Source: Pythium myriotylum
Taxonomy: Eukaryota; Oomycota; Peronosporomycetes; Pythiales; Pythiaceae
Assembly: GCA_023091665.1 (NCBI GenBank)
Contig: JALJCQ010000024.1
Location: 682,001 to 746,000, forward strand
Direction of reading: 5' to 3'
DNA: 64,000 nt
The number at the start of each line of letters is the position of its first letter. Position 1 is the stretch's first letter. The position numbers and the translations under genes are program-made. Below are positions 20,489 to 29,797 of this stretch, one piece after another. The notes under the pieces are model-generated. The model made no database searches, was not told where the DNA came from, and saw only the letters and a list, made by a program, of their open reading frames with translations.

Positions 20489-21542
20489 ATGCCACCGTTC
20501 CGTGCTCTCGAAGTCCACACCAAGTCCACCGACTTCCGCGCCGCCACGCGTATCGTTGAGGTGCCGATCCTCCCGGCAGCGACGCCGGGCAACGTGGTCG
20601 TCAAAAACCACTACGTCGGCGTCAACGCCACCGACGTCAACATCACGAACGGCGCGTACGGCGCTCGTCCGCTGCCCTTCAGCTGCGGCCTCGAAGGCGT
20701 GGGCGAAGTGGTCGCTGTGGGCGAAGGCGTGGAGAAATTCAAAGTTGGCGACGCCATCGCCTACCAGAGTAAGTATACGTGCCTATTCGGTCGCGTGGCT
20801 CTCTCGGCTCAAATCTGTTTCCACAGAGATCGGAGCTTTCGCCGAGTACATCGGCGTCGCAGCCGAGTCCGCGCTCAAGGTGCCGACCGCAGACCCCTTC
20901 ATCCTACCGCTTCTTGTCCAGGGCATCTCCGCATCGATCGCACTCGAACAGGTCGCTCAGATGAAATCGGGTGAGACGGTTCTCGTCACGGCGGCTGCTG
21001 GAGGTACCGGCCAGTTTGTCGTGCAGCTCGCCAAGCTTGCGGTGATTGGCACGACCAGCTCGGACGAAAAGGTGGCGTTCCTCAAGGCGCTTGGCGTCGA
21101 TCGAGTGATCAATTATAACAAGGAAAACATCGCCGATGTGTTGGCGAAGGAGTATCCGAAGGGCGTGGATCTCGTCTTTGAAACTGTTGGCGGCGAGACC
21201 TTCAGGGCCGCAGCGCAAAACATCGCGAACCACGGGCGTATCGTCGTCTTTGGATACGTCTCGGGCTATCTCGACGGTCTTGATAACACTAACCCGTTCC
21301 TTGTGAGCCAGCTTAACCCGATCCTCCTTGGGCGCTCAGCTTCAGTTCGTGGGTTCGTTCTCGGAAACCACGCAGAGCACGCCCCAGCTCATTTCGCTGC
21401 CTTACTGAAGCTGATCAGCGAGGGCAAACTGAAGCCAGGAGTAGATCCGACCGAGTTCAAGGGTCTCGAGCGCATTGCAGATGCAATTGAGTACATGTTT
21501 GCGCGCAAGAACATTGGCAAGCTTGCCGTTAAGCTGGTTTAG
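20489..21542 (+). CDS. Zeta-crystallin-like quinone oxidoreductase (copy B)
   Basis: 331 aa after removing a 58 nt intron (20769-20826, GTAAGT...CAG) at the family's conserved position. Begins MPPFRALEVHTKSTDFRAAT; nucleotide-binding motif TAAAGGTGQFVVQLAKL. Compared with copies A, C, D and E it lacks three residues (GNH) immediately after QLAKLA, so the strand leading into VIGTTSSDEK is shortened inside the Rossmann fold; NADPH binding may be altered. The frame is intact, so it is probably still expressed. The last 100 bp of the coding sequence (from 21443) lie in the left arm of the 2.7 kb inverted repeat, making this the complete gene from which the fragment at 30739-30838 was copied. Confidence 0.88.
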
Positions 21543-21592
21543 GTCAGTCAGAAATGGAAAAAAAAAATCTTATCATGTACGTTGCCGGTTAT

Positions 21593-22483
21593 TCAGACAT
21601 GGAATACGTCGGTGCAAACGCGTTCCGTCGGCCGCGTGCATCGCACAAGCTCTGCTGTCCCCACCATGGTCTCTTCTCGAGCATTCATCTCCCAGTGAAC
21701 CTCGTCAATTGGTAGTTGACTACATGCTAGTTTTCGCACGGCATCGTGAGTGAGTCCCGCGGTGAAGATTCGAGCGGTATCAAGGATCCCGTTGAAGTCG
21801 TACCAACCAGACATGTCGCCGTCCGAGTTGGCGCCCATGAAACCAGTTCCGAATTGCACATAGTAGAGATCGCCGAACGCCATCCGGCCGTCACTACGAT
21901 TCACGAGCTCGCCATCCAGATAAACGCTCTGGGTCGCGTTGTCATCGCTGTCCACACTCACTGTCAACGCAAGATGGTACCACCTGTTGAACTCCAGATC
22001 GCGAGCCACGACGGGCTTTCTCTCCAACACCGAGCAGTGCAAGTTCCGTTCCTGGTCGACAATGATAAACGACCGAAAAGTGTCGGGTGTGAACTCGTCC
22101 TGCCAATCCTCAGATTGCGCACCGAGCAAGACCCCACCAACGAGCGAGCCGCCACGCTCGTCCGAGGGTAGCAGCGCGAACCGCAACTCGACGGTGAACG
22201 GGTCGCACTCAAAGTCCTCGATCGCGAAATTCTGCGAGACGTCGATCGCCGCGGCGCGCGACTCTGCGCGCGTCGTGCCGAAGAAGCGCAGCGAGACGCT
22301 CGCGCAGTAGGCTCGTTTGCAGCTGCCGGCGATCATCACCGCGGTTGGAGGCAGCCGCGCGCGCCAGATCTCGCTGTCGGGCTCGAGCAGCTCGGCGAAG
22401 AAGCGGCGGTTCACATGAGACAGGCGCAGCAGATCGAAGCCCGTGAGGAACGGCGGCAGCAGCTCCAGTGGCAGCGAGTCCAT
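21593..22483 (-). CDS. F-box/LamG protein (left-arm copy)
   Basis: 296 aa, the shortest intact member. The F-box is compressed (MDSLPLELLPPFLTGFDLLR) because the helix between LPLEL and the FLTGFD block is a few residues shorter than in siblings. Jelly roll about 85-270 with GGVLLGAQS, RWYHLALTV, QSVYLDGELV and DFNGILDTARIFTAGLT; ends CTRPTERVCTDVF. An identical copy in opposite orientation is at 29798-30688. It is convergent with oxidoreductase copy B, the two stops being about 50 bp apart. Confidence 0.86.
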   Translation of the reverse strand: MDSLPLELLPPFLTGFDLLRLSHVNRRFFAELLEPDSEIWRARLPPTAVMIAGSCKRAYCASVSLRFFGTTRAESRAAAIDVSQNFAIEDFECDPFTVELRFALLPSDERGGSLVGGVLLGAQSEDWQDEFTPDTFRSFIIVDQERNLHCSVLERKPVVARDLEFNRWYHLALTVSVDSDDNATQSVYLDGELVNRSDGRMAFGDLYYVQFGTGFMGANSDGDMSGWYDFNGILDTARIFTAGLTHDAVRKLACSQLPIDEVHWEMNAREETMVGTAELVRCTRPTERVCTDVFHV

Positions 22484-22769
22484 CGCGGGCCGAATCTGGC
22501 TGCCCCAAAGATCTCTTCGCTGTTCGAAAAGGGTCTCGATGGACCATCACTCTCCGCAACGTATACATCTCAATCCAGTACATCGCGTCGGAAAGAGCGG
22601 GTTATTGCGACCATCACTCACGCCACCCACCTATGCATCCTAATCAAGTACACAGAGATTCGGAACCCCACAACCAGTACAACTACCGGTTTTCCGTACC
22701 CATCGCAGCACCGACCACCGACACCGACTGCATTTTCCCCTCATTCCCCAATTCTCCCGCCGCCCGACA

Positions 22770-23453
22770 ATGCGCGCGACGACGACGCTGCTGCTGCTCA
22801 GCGCGGCGATGGCCGCGGCGGTCGCGACTGGCGAAACGCGGAAACCGACGCCCACGAGCCAACGGACGACGGCGACGCGCCCGACGCCGCGCGCGAGAGC
22901 GAGAGCGAGGGTACGAGGCCTCTGGGGGCGGGTGGGGGCGCCGTGGCAGCGGGAAAACTGACCGACTTGTGTGCTGCAGAATGCCCGTGGAGACGAGCCA
23001 GTCGCGGTTGAGACGTCGGGCGCTGGCTCGTACTGGCCTGGCGAGGTCAAGCCGGCCAATGAGAGTAGTGGCTGCAGCGAAGAGTGCGGCGCGCCGTTCG
23101 ATTTCGACGCGTCGCTGGACGAAATCCTCGACTACTTCCACAAGATGAGCGCGCTGCCGACGGCGTCGCCGTCCGAGAACAAGAGCATGAGTGCCGTCGA
23201 TGGTGGTAGCGCAGGTGGTAGCGCAGGTGGTAGCGACAGCTTGGCGCGCGAGGAGATCGCGGCGTCGTCCGGCTCGAGAGTGAGCGAGAACGACTTTTTC
23301 AGTCGCGACCCCGCGGTCGGAGAGAAGCCGTATGGACCGCAGCTGGAGACGCCGGCAGCGAAGATAGAGCGCGAGTCGGCTGCGACACTTTCTCAGATCT
23401 GTGATGTCGCATTCTTCTTCCTCGCACTTACCGTCGCTGCGTTCTACTACTGA
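22770..23453 (+). CDS. Signal peptide plus C-terminal TM protein (left-arm copy)
   Basis: Predicted two-exon gene: exon 1 22770-22910, a 69 nt intron with GTACGA donor and TGCAG acceptor, exon 2 22980-23453; 204 aa. Residues 1-20 (MRATTTLLLLSAAMAAAVAT) form a signal peptide. A Thr/Arg-rich segment, a short CSEEC motif, an acidic stretch FDFDASLDEILDYF, a small Gly/Ser repeat (three GGSA/GGSD units) and a C-terminal hydrophobic helix (VAFFFLALTVAAFYY) follow. This suggests a type I or tail-anchored surface protein. No family is recognised. It starts divergently from the F-box/LamG gene. The exon structure is inferred and could be wrong in exon 1, where three frames are open. Identical inverted copy at 28828-29511. 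Confidence 0.6.
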
Positions 23454-23536
23454 TCGTCGAGTCGAAGTTTTTTGGTATGCCGAGCGAGAGGCTCAACCTT
23501 ATCTATTGCACCTGGTCAAAGCAGGCAGACAGCAAG

Positions 23537-24640
23537 TCAATTTTTGCAGATGAACACGTATCGTTTCGTTCTTGAAGGCTTTTCTTTCAGCGCTCCATTG
23601 TTAGCGAAAGCATCTACCTTAAATACGAGTTTACCGATATTCTTGCGCGCGTACATGTAGTCAATGGCGTGAGCGGCTTCCTCGAGGCCCTTGAACTCGG
23701 TCTGGTCAACTCCCGACTTGAGCTTGCCCTCGAGGATGAGTTTCAGAAGCCTGGTGAGGTGCCTCGGCATCTTATCCGTGTGGTTTAGTAGCTTGACACC
23801 ATGGACCGAGGCCGAGTAGTCAAGAAGAATCCAGTTGACTTCACTTGCAAGCAGCCGGTTGGCAATCTTGCCACCGTCGATGTAGCTCGAGATAACCCAA
23901 AGACGATGGCGCGCGCAAGGATTGCAATCTTCTCGACGACAGCCTTGAACGTGTCACCACCTGCTGCCTCAAATACACGAACCACGACCTTCGTGTAGTC
24001 CTTCTTGAGCACCTCATTGACGTTCTCTTTGCTGTAGTTGGTCACCCGATCTACGTCATACGCCTTGAATACCTTGGCCTTCTCGTCCGAGCTCATGGTG
24101 CCGATTATGTGGTCGCCGACAAGCTTGGCGAGCTGAACGGTACCATCAGCGTCGGCCGTGATGAGAATCGTCTCACACGATTTCAGTAGGCCAACCTCCT
24201 CAGGCGCGTAGGAACCCGACACACCTTGCACGAAAAACGGAAGCAAAGATGGATCCACTGCATGCATTTTCTGCGCCGTAGCCGCAAGGACCTCAATGTA
24301 AACTGCGAACGCACCGACATCTGACGAGATAACACCAATCGCCGGTCAAAGCATCGAGCACAGCGCAATAGCGACTAGCTCAACCATCTGGTATGCAGTG
24401 GTGTCGCCGACCTTGAAGTTCAAGACGCCCCTGTCGATAGCCACGATCATACCGATGCCTTCAACATCATAGCTGAACTGTAACTGACGCGTCGTTCGAT
24501 CTGTTCACAATGCTAATGTCTGAGGCGTTGATGCTGAAGTAGCGGTCCTTGACGACGGGAAGACCCTCCGCGGCTGTGGGAAGCTCGGCGATCTCAACGA
24601 TGCGCGTGGCTGTTGGCAAGGGTGGGGAGACGTGTTGGCG
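23537..24640 (-). pseudogene. Zeta-crystallin-like oxidoreductase pseudogene (left)
   Basis: The C-terminal part (LILEGKLKSGVDQTEFKGLE then YMYARKNIGKLVFKV), the central part (CETILITADADGTVQLAKL, IIGTMSSDEKAKVF) and the N-terminal part (ATRIVEIAELPTAAEGLPVV) of the family are all present but in different frames. Damage includes loss of the GQFV residues of the glycine-rich loop, frameshifts around 23790-23860 and in the exon 1/intron region, and loss of the normal N-terminus, which is replaced near 24608 by the repeat described at 24608-24700. Sequence up to 24135 belongs to the inverted repeat arm. Confidence 0.85.
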
Positions 24641-24700
24641 CCCACGCACTTGAAGGCAGTAGTTCAAGATAGGCTGTCTTCGAGTGATGTACCCCCTTTG
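24608..24700. repeat. About 95 bp dispersed repeat, copy 1
   Basis: Similar, with substitutions and an 11-13 bp gap, to 26625-26722 in the same orientation. Shared blocks are GGCTGTTGG, GGGGAGACGTGT, CCCACGCACTTG and GGC(T/C)GTCTTC. It begins precisely where the oxidoreductase pseudogene loses homology to exon 1, so it looks inserted there. Confidence 0.6.
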
Positions 24701-25382
24701 ATGGTGACGCATGAAAGCTGGTGCACGTTTTGGAAGTGGATGACTCATCGATGGATGATAACGTGAGTGACCAAACGCCGACATGAGTCTTTGGATGTGG
24801 ACGGTCCTATTAATACTGGGAAAAGCGTTTTGTGTAATTTACTGCCCGGACGTTCTGTGTATGTCTCGTTGAAGTAGATTAGATGACGATGGTGGGAACT
24901 CAACGACGGCTGTGGGCTCGTACGTACTAAGTAAGTTATGCCGATGTGTTTTCATGCAGCGTGGACCCGGAGATCATTTTGCGTATTTGTGAGTAGGCAG
25001 AGCCCCCCGAGACTGACATTGCGAGTGGAATCGACTCAACTTCCCTTATCATGCAGCTATCAGCAGCGGCGTCTCCATTTGCTGATCGTCTAGAAGCGAC
25101 GTCATCTTGAGTGTTGAATCATTCTGGCGAAAACTATCGATAGCAATCCAACTTTAACAGTCGAGGCCTCTCCTTTGCGCGTGCACATTCGAGCGGCTAA
25201 ACGAGCACTTCACGACAATTCAGTCTAGAGCTTCCGTCGCAATAGCTCAGGTTCCTCGTTGATTCTATCACGGGAAGGGCACCACACCAACAGTAAACCA
25301 TTTAGCCAAGATTTAAAAGACAACACGATTGCATTTCATGTCATTTTCATCGCTCAGTCATTGAGATAGCAATGGCCGCATC
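24701..25382. other. Intergenic, ancient direct duplicate of 30930-31500
   Basis: No gene. Scattered similarity to 30930-31500 (for example GACCAAACGCCGA, GTGGACGGT, CGTTG...GTAGTAGAT and the final TTTCATGTCATTTTCAT) indicates that the intergenic DNA and oxidoreductase gene C were duplicated together in direct orientation relative to gene D. Confidence 0.55.
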
Positions 25383-26458
25383 TTACACAAGCTTGATCGC
25401 AATCTTGCCGATGTTCTTGCGCGCGAACATGAAGTCGATGGCATCAGCGATGCCCTCGAGGCCCTTGAACTCGGTCCGGTCAACTCCCGGCTTGAGCTTG
25501 CCCTCGGCGATGAGCTTGAAGAGCTTGGCGAAGTGCTCCGGCATCTTCGGAACGTGGTTGTTGAGGATGAAACCACGAACCGAGGCCGAGCGGCCAAGGA
25601 GAATCGGGTTGAGCTGGTTCACGAGGAACGGCTCAGGGGTCTTGTCACCCTCAAGGTAACCCGAGATGTAGCCGAAGACGACGATGCGACCGTGGACAGC
25701 GATGTTCTGCGCCGCAGCCTTGAAGGTCTCGCCACCGACCGTCTCGAAGACGAGGTCCACGCCCTTCGGGTACTCATTCTTGAGCACCTCGGCGATGTTC
25801 TCCTTGTTGTAGTTGATCACACGGTCCACACCGAGCGCCTTGAGCACCTCGGCCTTCTCGTCCGAGCTGGTCGTGCCAATCACGTGGTTGCCGGCAAGCT
25901 TGGCGAGCTGCACCACGAACTGGCCGGTACCACCAGCTGCCGCCGTGACGAGAACGGTTTCACCAGACTTCAGTTCACCAATCTCCTCAATCGCGATCGA
26001 GCCCGAGATGCCCTGGACGAGCAGCGGGAGGACCGATGGCTCGGCGGCCGGCACCTTGAGCGCCGTGGCAGCCGGGACGACGACGTACTCGGAGAAGGCG
26101 CCAATCTCTGTAATCACACCACAATCCAAGTCAGCAATTGCTCTGTCCTCGAAACTGTATCATCACCCAACGCGAACGTACTCTGGTAGGCGATGGCGTC
26201 GCCGACCTTGAAGTTCTCGACGCCCTCGCCGACAGCGACGACCTCACCGACGCCCTCGAGACCGGTGCTGAACGGCAACGGACGCGAACCGTAGGCGCCG
26301 TTGGTGATGTTGACGTCCGCAGCGTTGATGCCGACGTAGTGGTTCTTGACGACGACGTGGCCTTCCGAAGCTGTCGGCAGCTCGGCAACCTCGACGATGC
26401 GCGTGGCCTTGCGAAAGTTAGTAGAGAGGGTGTGGACTTCGATGGTGCGGTACGGCAT
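25383..26458 (-). CDS. Zeta-crystallin-like quinone oxidoreductase (copy C)
   Basis: 333 aa: exon 1 26182-26458, 74 nt intron 26108-26181, exon 2 25383-26107. Full set of family motifs, including TAAAGGTGQFVVQLAKL and VIGTTSSDEKAEVLKALGVD. Exon 1 differs from copy D at many positions (for example ADVNITNGAYGSRPLPFSTG), whereas the intron and most of exon 2 are virtually identical to copy D, a mosaic best explained by gene conversion. It sits inside the 4 kb spacer of the inverted repeat, so its orientation relative to the flanks could flip if the arms recombine. Confidence 0.9.
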
Positions 26459-26624
26459 AGTAGGTAGCTTGGGCTTGAGAGAAACGTGGAGGATTCGGCA
26501 ATGAGCTGCAACAGCCATCCCAGGGGGAGAGGAAGGGAGGGTCATTGGCTTTGTTTACCCCTGCAGAAAATCGTAATCAGTCGTGCGCGGATCCGCTAGG
26601 CATACTGAAACCGAATGGTGCTGG

Positions 26625-26722
26625 GCTGTTGGTAAGGGCGGGGGAGACGTGTCGGCCCCCACGCACTTGGCGACATCACTTGGAGACAGCAGTTGAAGAC
26701 AGGCCGTCTTCAAGTGCATGTC
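26625..26722. repeat. About 95 bp dispersed repeat, copy 2
   Basis: Partner of 24608-24700 (GGCTGTTGG, CCCACGCACTTGG, GGCCGTCTTC). This copy is the longer one, containing about a dozen bases missing from copy 1. Confidence 0.6.
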
Positions 26723-26803
26723 AGGGGACCAGTAGAATGGTTACTAATCAACCTTGCGTTTTCCCAGGGCTGATTGCGATTAACGTATCTATGGAGTGGT
26801 TGG

Positions 26804-26926
26804 CAATGTTTACGATTCGCGATTCTCTGGAGGGGTGTACAGTGTTGACCCCCCAGAGAATCGTGGATCGTCAACACTGTGTGAACAATGTTGACCCCTC
26901 CATAGAATCCTGAATCGTAAACATTG
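26804..26926. repeat. Nested imperfect palindromes (foldback)
   Basis: Outer arms 26804-26836 and 26894-26926 are complementary at 30 of 33 positions. Inner pairs are GATTCTCTGG (26821-26830) with CCAGAGAATC (26853-26862), and the perfect 11-mers ACAGTGTTGAC (26839-26849) and GTCAACACTGT (26870-26880). The right half also repeats the central block directly (TGTTGACCCC...AGAATC). This could be a foldback/MITE relic or a source of strong RNA secondary structure. Confidence 0.8.
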
Positions 26927-27837
26927 TCAGTAGAGGTGCAACTATACTTGCAGAAGACTAAAAGACAGTCTGTTGCTACCGTACATCGAAAACTACAGTG
27001 TATTGAAATAGAAGATGATTCCAAGTGTCTTGTTGCTTCGGTTCGTGCGTGGCCGGGGTATACCTCCGCGTGGGGCCTTGGGGCTCGACTCGATCTCCAA
27101 GGCCCCGTGAGCCGACTTCGATCGCGTCCACGTGTGTCTTCATCCTCGGCGACTAAGACGTACCCATGGTTTTGCGCCAACGTGCGTGGCCACCCGCGAC
27201 ATCATCATCGTACTTGTGGGTCGGTGTGAGCCAGCGTAATCTCCAGTACTGCGAGACCAACATTCGGCGCAGCAACGTCGAAGGTGGCGAGGACTTTTCC
27301 GTCGAGTCGCGCGCCTCATGCACTGGGACTTCGTCGACGTCGACGAACTCTGTGCGTGGGATTATGTATTAAGGAGTCTGACATGTCGGTGTATACTTGC
27401 AGGTGTCTCATTCGCGTACAGGAACCCCAGCAATGACCGGTAGATTGCCGAACGTTGACTTGCCCCCTGTAGCCGCGAGCCTCCAAAACTACCATGTACT
27501 GCGCGCAGTCTTGTGTTTGTAGGCTCTGTCATAGTTTGGATCATTCCAAACACTATCAAAAAGTCGAGTAGTTGGCAGCGGGTCACCGCATCCTCGAGAC
27601 CCGCCCATTCGGTCGAGGTATTTTTCCCCAAACAAAATGCCGATACGTATTTTTAGTTCACATTCAATTTGGTGTCGATGATATCAGTTCGCATTCGTTT
27701 CCGTGCTCTCTGAATGCCACATCACTTTTGCCCTTCCAAACTTCCACCGGAACACCATGAGCGGTCCGAGAAGAATGATGAGAAACTCCGAAACTGTTTC
27801 GGATTGTTTTGACATTCTTTGTCATTACCCCTGCTTG

Positions 27838-27905
27838 GACGTGAAGCCCCGTGAGTAGATTAGTGAGTGAGGCAAACGCCTCGTGTGGGAGAGTCAAGAT
27901 TAGTA
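27838..27905 (-). pseudogene. F-box fragment
   Basis: Encodes LPHEAFASLTNLLTGLHVQA, matching LPHEVFASLTGLLTGFDLL of the gene at 17537-18553, with a 2 nt deletion relative to it just upstream. No jelly-roll sequence follows. It directly abuts the dispersed repeat at 27911, so both may have arrived in one rearrangement. Confidence 0.7.
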
Positions 27906-27910
27906 CGCAT

Positions 27911-28051
27911 TGAACGCTCCTGAGTCCGAGACGCCGCGCCTCCGTCGTCTAGTGATCTCGCCTTTCTTCGAGTCGAATATCTCACACGACTAAAGCCGAT
28001 ATTCGCGCGAGACATACGACTTGAGCCTGAAAACCACTCTTGCCGCATCCT
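27911..28051. repeat. Dispersed short repeat, copy 2
   Basis: Partner of 18846-19012 without the G homopolymer. Shared blocks include CTCCTGAGTCCGA, CACACGACTAAA and GCGAGACATACGACTTGA. The internal inverted repeat is degraded here. Confidence 0.65.
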
Positions 28052-28106
28052 CTTAGAGATCGCTCAGAAAGATACACTTCTGCTTCTCTCAATTTCGTCG
28101 CCCAGC

Positions 28107-28744
28107 GTCACGGATGCCGCGGGTGGTACCGGTCAGTTCGTCGAGCAGCTCGCCAAGCTTGTCGGCGACCACATAATCGGCACCATGAGCTCGGACGAGA
28201 AGGCCAAGGTATTCAAGGCGTATGACGTAGATCGGGTGACCAACTACAGCAAAGAGAACGTCAATGAGGTGCTCAAGAAGGACTACACGAAGGTCGTGGT
28301 TCGTGTATTTGAGGCAGCAGGTGGTGACACGTTCAAGGCTGTCGTCGAGAAGATTGCAATCCTTGCGCGCGCCATCGTCTTTGGGTTATCTCGAGCTACA
28401 TCGACGGTGGCAAGATTGCCAACCGGCTGCTTGCAAGTGAAGTCAACTGGATTCTTCTTGACTACTCGGCCTCGGTCCATGGTGTCAAGCTACTAAACCA
28501 CACGGATAAGATGCCGAGGCACCTCACCAGGCTTCTGAAACTCATCCTCGAGGGCAAGCTCAAGTCGGGAGTTGACCAGACCGAGTTCAAGGGCCTCGAG
28601 GAAGCCGCTCACGCCATTGACTACATGTACGCGCGCAAGAATATCGGTAAACTCGTATTTAAGGTAGATGCTTTCGCTAACAATGGAGCGCTGAAAGAAA
28701 AGCCTTCAAGAACGAAACGATACGTGTTCATCTGCAAAAATTGA
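28107..28744 (+). pseudogene. Zeta-crystallin-like oxidoreductase pseudogene (right, truncated)
   Basis: From 28146 onward it is the mirror image of the left-arm pseudogene, with the same frameshift between the SSDEKAKVFK section and the GKLKSGVDQTEFKGLE section. Just before the arm boundary it reads VTDAAGGTGQFVEQLAKL, retaining the glycine-loop residues lost from the left copy, and then stops being homologous. The N-terminal half is absent. Confidence 0.8.
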
Positions 28745-28827
28745 CTTGCTGTCTGCCTGCTTTGACCAGGTGCAATAGATAAGGTTGAGCCTCTCGCTCG
28801 GCATACCAAAAAACTTCGACTCGACGA

Positions 28828-29511
28828 TCAGTAGTAGAACGCAGCGACGGTAAGTGCGAGGAAGAAGAATGCGACATCACAGATCTGAGAAAGTGTCGCA
28901 GCCGACTCGCGCTCTATCTTCGCTGCCGGCGTCTCCAGCTGCGGTCCATACGGCTTCTCTCCGACCGCGGGGTCGCGACTGAAAAAGTCGTTCTCGCTCA
29001 CTCTCGAGCCGGACGACGCCGCGATCTCCTCGCGCGCCAAGCTGTCGCTACCACCTGCGCTACCACCTGCGCTACCACCATCGACGGCACTCATGCTCTT
29101 GTTCTCGGACGGCGACGCCGTCGGCAGCGCGCTCATCTTGTGGAAGTAGTCGAGGATTTCGTCCAGCGACGCGTCGAAATCGAACGGCGCGCCGCACTCT
29201 TCGCTGCAGCCACTACTCTCATTGGCCGGCTTGACCTCGCCAGGCCAGTACGAGCCAGCGCCCGACGTCTCAACCGCGACTGGCTCGTCTCCACGGGCAT
29301 TCTGCAGCACACAAGTCGGTCAGTTTTCCCGCTGCCACGGCGCCCCCACCCGCCCCCAGAGGCCTCGTACCCTCGCTCTCGCTCTCGCGCGCGGCGTCGG
29401 GCGCGTCGCCGTCGTCCGTTGGCTCGTGGGCGTCGGTTTCCGCGTTTCGCCAGTCGCGACCGCCGCGGCCATCGCCGCGCTGAGCAGCAGCAGCGTCGTC
29501 GTCGCGCGCAT
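28828..29511 (-). CDS. Signal peptide plus C-terminal TM protein (right-arm copy)
   Basis: Exact inverted duplicate of 22770-23453: exon 1 29371-29511, intron 29302-29370, exon 2 28828-29301, 204 aa. The two copies point at each other across the 4 kb spacer, so read-through transcripts from both would be complementary over this gene. Confidence 0.6.
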
Positions 29512-29797
29512 TGTCGGGCGGCGGGAGAATTGGGGAATGAGGGGAAAATGCAGTCGGTGTCGGTGGTCGGTGCTGCGATGGGTACGGAAAACCGGTAGTT
29601 GTACTGGTTGTGGGGTTCCGAATCTCTGTGTACTTGATTAGGATGCATAGGTGGGTGGCGTGAGTGATGGTCGCAATAACCCGCTCTTTCCGACGCGATG
29701 TACTGGATTGAGATGTATACGTTGCGGAGAGTGATGGTCCATCGAGACCCTTTTCGAACAGCGAAGAGATCTTTGGGGCAGCCAGATTCGGCCCGCG

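Larger units (their letters stand above)
21443..24135. repeat. Left arm of a 2,693 bp inverted repeat
   Basis: Every position x in this arm pairs with 52281-x in 28146-30838. All coding frames of the arm reappear with identical translations on the opposite strand, and spot checks of noncoding stretches match exactly, with no indel because the coordinate sum is constant. The arm contains the 3' end of oxidoreductase copy B, an F-box/LamG gene, a signal-peptide/TM gene and most of an oxidoreductase pseudogene. Confidence 0.95.
26459..27837. other. Intergenic with repeats, no convincing gene
   Basis: Holds the second copy of the 95 bp repeat and the nested palindromes at 26804-26926. The stretch 26930-27830 has a few short frames of 60-100 codons without recognisable similarity and is best regarded as noncoding or decayed sequence. 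Confidence 0.5.

Noticed and set aside
22468..23148. 226-codon + strand ORF overlapping the TM-protein gene (and its mirror in the right arm)
   Set aside because: Arg-rich frame typical of a wrong reading of GC-rich sequence; the spliced model gives a signal peptide and a TM segment instead.
29041..29100. Short GGTAGC-type triplet repeat considered as a CRISPR or satellite array
   Set aside because: It is a three-unit Gly/Ser coding repeat inside the TM-protein gene; CRISPR is not expected in a eukaryote.
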